Shown here: piece by piece, positions 62,554 to 64,000 of the stretch
How the letters are laid out: each line of letters begins with the position of its first letter
How positions within the stretch are numbered: the stretch's first letter is position 1
DNA from: Micromonospora endolithica
Lineage (GTDB): Bacteria > Actinomycetota > Actinomycetes > Mycobacteriales > Micromonosporaceae
Assembly (NCBI RefSeq): GCF_003626595.1
Contig: NZ_RBAK01000012.1
Location: 1-64,000, forward strand
DNA: 64,000 bases
Direction: 5' to 3'
Notes under the pieces: model-generated
Seen by the model: the letters and a program-made list of their open reading frames with translations, nothing else
The model's database searches: none
Told to the model about the DNA's origin: nothing
Position numbers and translations under genes: made by a program

Positions 62554-63971
62554 CAGCTGCCGCAGCAGCCGCCGGTCTGCGCGCCGGCGGCTGCTGCGTC
62601 GAGCGTGACCAGGTTCAGCGGCGCGGCGAGCAATCCGCCGGAGATGCCGGTGGCCAGCCCGCGTCCCACCGGTTCGGTGGCCGGCGTGGATCCGCAGCAG
62701 TTGTCGCCGGTGGCGGAGTCGTCGGGGTTGCTGTTGCACACCCCGGTCTCCGGTAGGTCGAGCTGGACGTCACGGGCGGCGGTCCAGTCTCCGGCGAGGG
62801 CGGCGACCACGGAGCGGACCTGCTCGTAGCCGGTGGCCATGAGGAACGTCGGGGCGCGGCCGTAGCTCTTCATGCCGACGGCGTAGTAGCCGGGCTCGGG
62901 GTGGGCGAGTTCGTCGACGCCGTGCGGGGGGACGGTGCCGCAGGAGTGCTCATTGGGGTCGATGAGCGGGGCGAGGGCGCGGGTGGCGCCCATGACCGGG
63001 TCGAGGTCCAGGCGCAGCTCGGCGGCGATCCAGTGGTCGGGGCGGAAGCCGGTGGCGGCGACGATCCGGTCCACGGTGACGCTCTCTTCGCTGCCGTCGC
63101 GGTGGCGCACGACGACGGCAACGCGCCCGTCGGTGGGGGTGATGGCGTGGACGGAGAAGCCGGTGAGCAGCCGGATCCGGCCGGCGTCGACATGGGTCCG
63201 CAGCCGGGAGCCCAGCGCTCCGCGGGCGGGGAGGGCGTCGGCGTCCCCGCCGCCGTAGGTGCGCGCGGGTGAGGTGGTGCGGATGGCCCAGGTCACCTCG
63301 GTACCCGGTACCTGGGTGGCGAGGTCGGCCAGGGAGAGCAGGGTGTTGGCGGCGGAGTGGCCGGCGCCGACGACGAGGGTGTGGCGACCGGCGAAGCGGT
63401 CGCGGTCGGCGCCGAGCACGTCGGGCAGGGCATGCTCGAGGTACGCGGCGGCGTCGGTCTCGCCGCGGGCGGGCAGGCCGGAGGCGCCGAGGACGTTGGG
63501 GGTGCGCCAGGTACCGGAGGCGTCGATGACCGCGCGGGCGAGCACCTCCTGGCCGTCGGTGAGGCGGACGAGGAACGGCGTGGTATCGCGGCCGGCGGTG
63601 CGCAGCCGGTCCAGGCCGAGCCGGCTGATCGCCTCGACCCGGGCGCCGTAGCGCAGGTGCGGCTTGAGCTGCGGCAGCTCGGCGAGCGGCTGGAGGTAGT
63701 CGGCGGCCAGTTCGGCGCCGGTGGGCAGGGCGTCGAGGTCGGGGGCGACCCAACCGGCGGCGTCGAGCAGCCGCCGGGCGGCGGAGTCGATGTCGTACCG
63801 CCACGGGGAGAACACCCGCACGTGTCCCCACTGGCGCACCGCCGCGCCGGCGGTGTCACCGGCTTCGAGGACGAGGAACGGTAGGCCGCGCTCGTGCAGA
63901 TGGGCGGCGGCAGCCAAGCCGACCGGCCCGGCGCCGATCACCACGACCGGAAGCGTGTCCAGGGCGTTCAT
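62553..63971 (-). CDS. FAD/NAD(P)-dependent monooxygenase-like flavoprotein, Cys-rich tail
   Basis: 472 residues from the ATG at 63971, after GAGGAG. N-terminal FAD motif VVVIGAGPVGLAAAAHLHERG, then HVRVFSPWRYDIDSAARRLL and a second dinucleotide motif LVVGAGHSAANTLLSL; VAATGFRPDHWI is the late ATG motif of flavin monooxygenases. The C-terminus has vicinal cysteines, DNCCGS and TGGCCGS, and another Cys in GVCNSN, suited to binding thiophilic metalloids. Related proteins occur in actinobacterial arsenic islands (ArsO-type); an ArsR gene would be expected to the right of the window. The family is clear, the arsenic role is inferred. Confidence 0.75.
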   Translation of the reverse strand: MNALDTLPVVVIGAGPVGLAAAAHLHERGLPFLVLEAGDTAGAAVRQWGHVRVFSPWRYDIDSAARRLLDAAGWVAPDLDALPTGAELAADYLQPLAELPQLKPHLRYGARVEAISRLGLDRLRTAGRDTTPFLVRLTDGQEVLARAVIDASGTWRTPNVLGASGLPARGETDAAAYLEHALPDVLGADRDRFAGRHTLVVGAGHSAANTLLSLADLATQVPGTEVTWAIRTTSPARTYGGGDADALPARGALGSRLRTHVDAGRIRLLTGFSVHAITPTDGRVAVVVRHRDGSEESVTVDRIVAATGFRPDHWIAAELRLDLDPVMGATRALAPLIDPNEHSCGTVPPHGVDELAHPEPGYYAVGMKSYGRAPTFLMATGYEQVRSVVAALAGDWTAARDVQLDLPETGVCNSNPDDSATGDNCCGSTPATEPVGRGLATGISGGLLAAPLNLVTLDAAAAGAQTGGCCGS

Positions 63972-64000
63972 CAGGCAACTCCTCTGCGTTGACAACTGTC

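Noticed and set aside
1..64000. CRISPR array or phage structural genes
   Set aside because: No regularly spaced repeats and no capsid, tail or terminase motifs were seen in the window.

Overview
The window reads as a high-GC actinomycete chromosome, most likely Micromonosporaceae (Micromonospora or Salinispora-like). The signs are dense GC-rich coding, GTG starts, many four-base stop/start overlaps, the ClgR-like/ClpP pair, KorAB, an actinomycete xylanase with a ricin-type lectin domain, and an actinomycete integrative and conjugative element (AICE) gene set. The genus is inferred from style, not from a marker gene.

Layout. 1-21.2 kb is mostly housekeeping and stable accessory DNA: a DUF1800/DUF1501 pair, 3-methyladenine glycosylase, a sterol-desaturase-type enzyme, a DivIVA-like membrane protein, dihydropteroate synthase, a solitary nuoA, korAB behind a possible leader peptide, azoreductase with a divergent MarR gene, a potassium channel, a ClgR-like regulator next to clpP, and several small enzymes. 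At 18.7-21.2 kb lies a secreted GH10-CBM13-GH62 xylanase/arabinofuranosidase. The LacI-type gene beside it is truncated.

22.6-41.7 kb is a 19-kb element integrated into a tRNA-Arg(CCT) gene. It is bounded by perfect 57-bp direct repeats, with matching arm-type repeats just inside. It keeps AICE genes (HTH/TPR regulator, GntR-type regulator with three operator copies, small conserved proteins), but a deletion has fused the start of the FtsK-like transfer ATPase, at its Walker A motif, to the C-terminal half of the integrase. The element therefore looks immobilised. It carries two apparent anti-phage systems: a 1602-residue STAND NTPase with an N-terminal nuclease-like domain (Avs-like), and a three-gene ABC-3C-type operon (Mrr-like nuclease, middle component, SMC/RecN-like ATPase) between the integrase and the tRNA.

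41.9-51.4 kb holds an IS110-family transposase, a broken GH1 gene joined exactly to a truncated sigma-factor-like gene, and a five-gene run (response regulator, histidine kinase, DUF2993/LmeA-like protein, MMPL transporter, sigma-like fragment). A 16-bp motif occurs both before the regulator gene and before the DUF2993 gene. A DUF4143 ATPase follows.

51.5-61.2 kb is a 9.3-kb accessory block flanked by two diverged copies of an IS110 end. It holds a TetR gene with two palindromic operators facing two SnoaL-like genes, a broken second TetR gene, and a run of LuxR-type regulator, LPxTG-anchored surface protein, lipoprotein and S8 protease with FG-GAP repeats. The window ends with a flavoprotein/MFS pair whose cysteine-rich tail suggests metalloid resistance.
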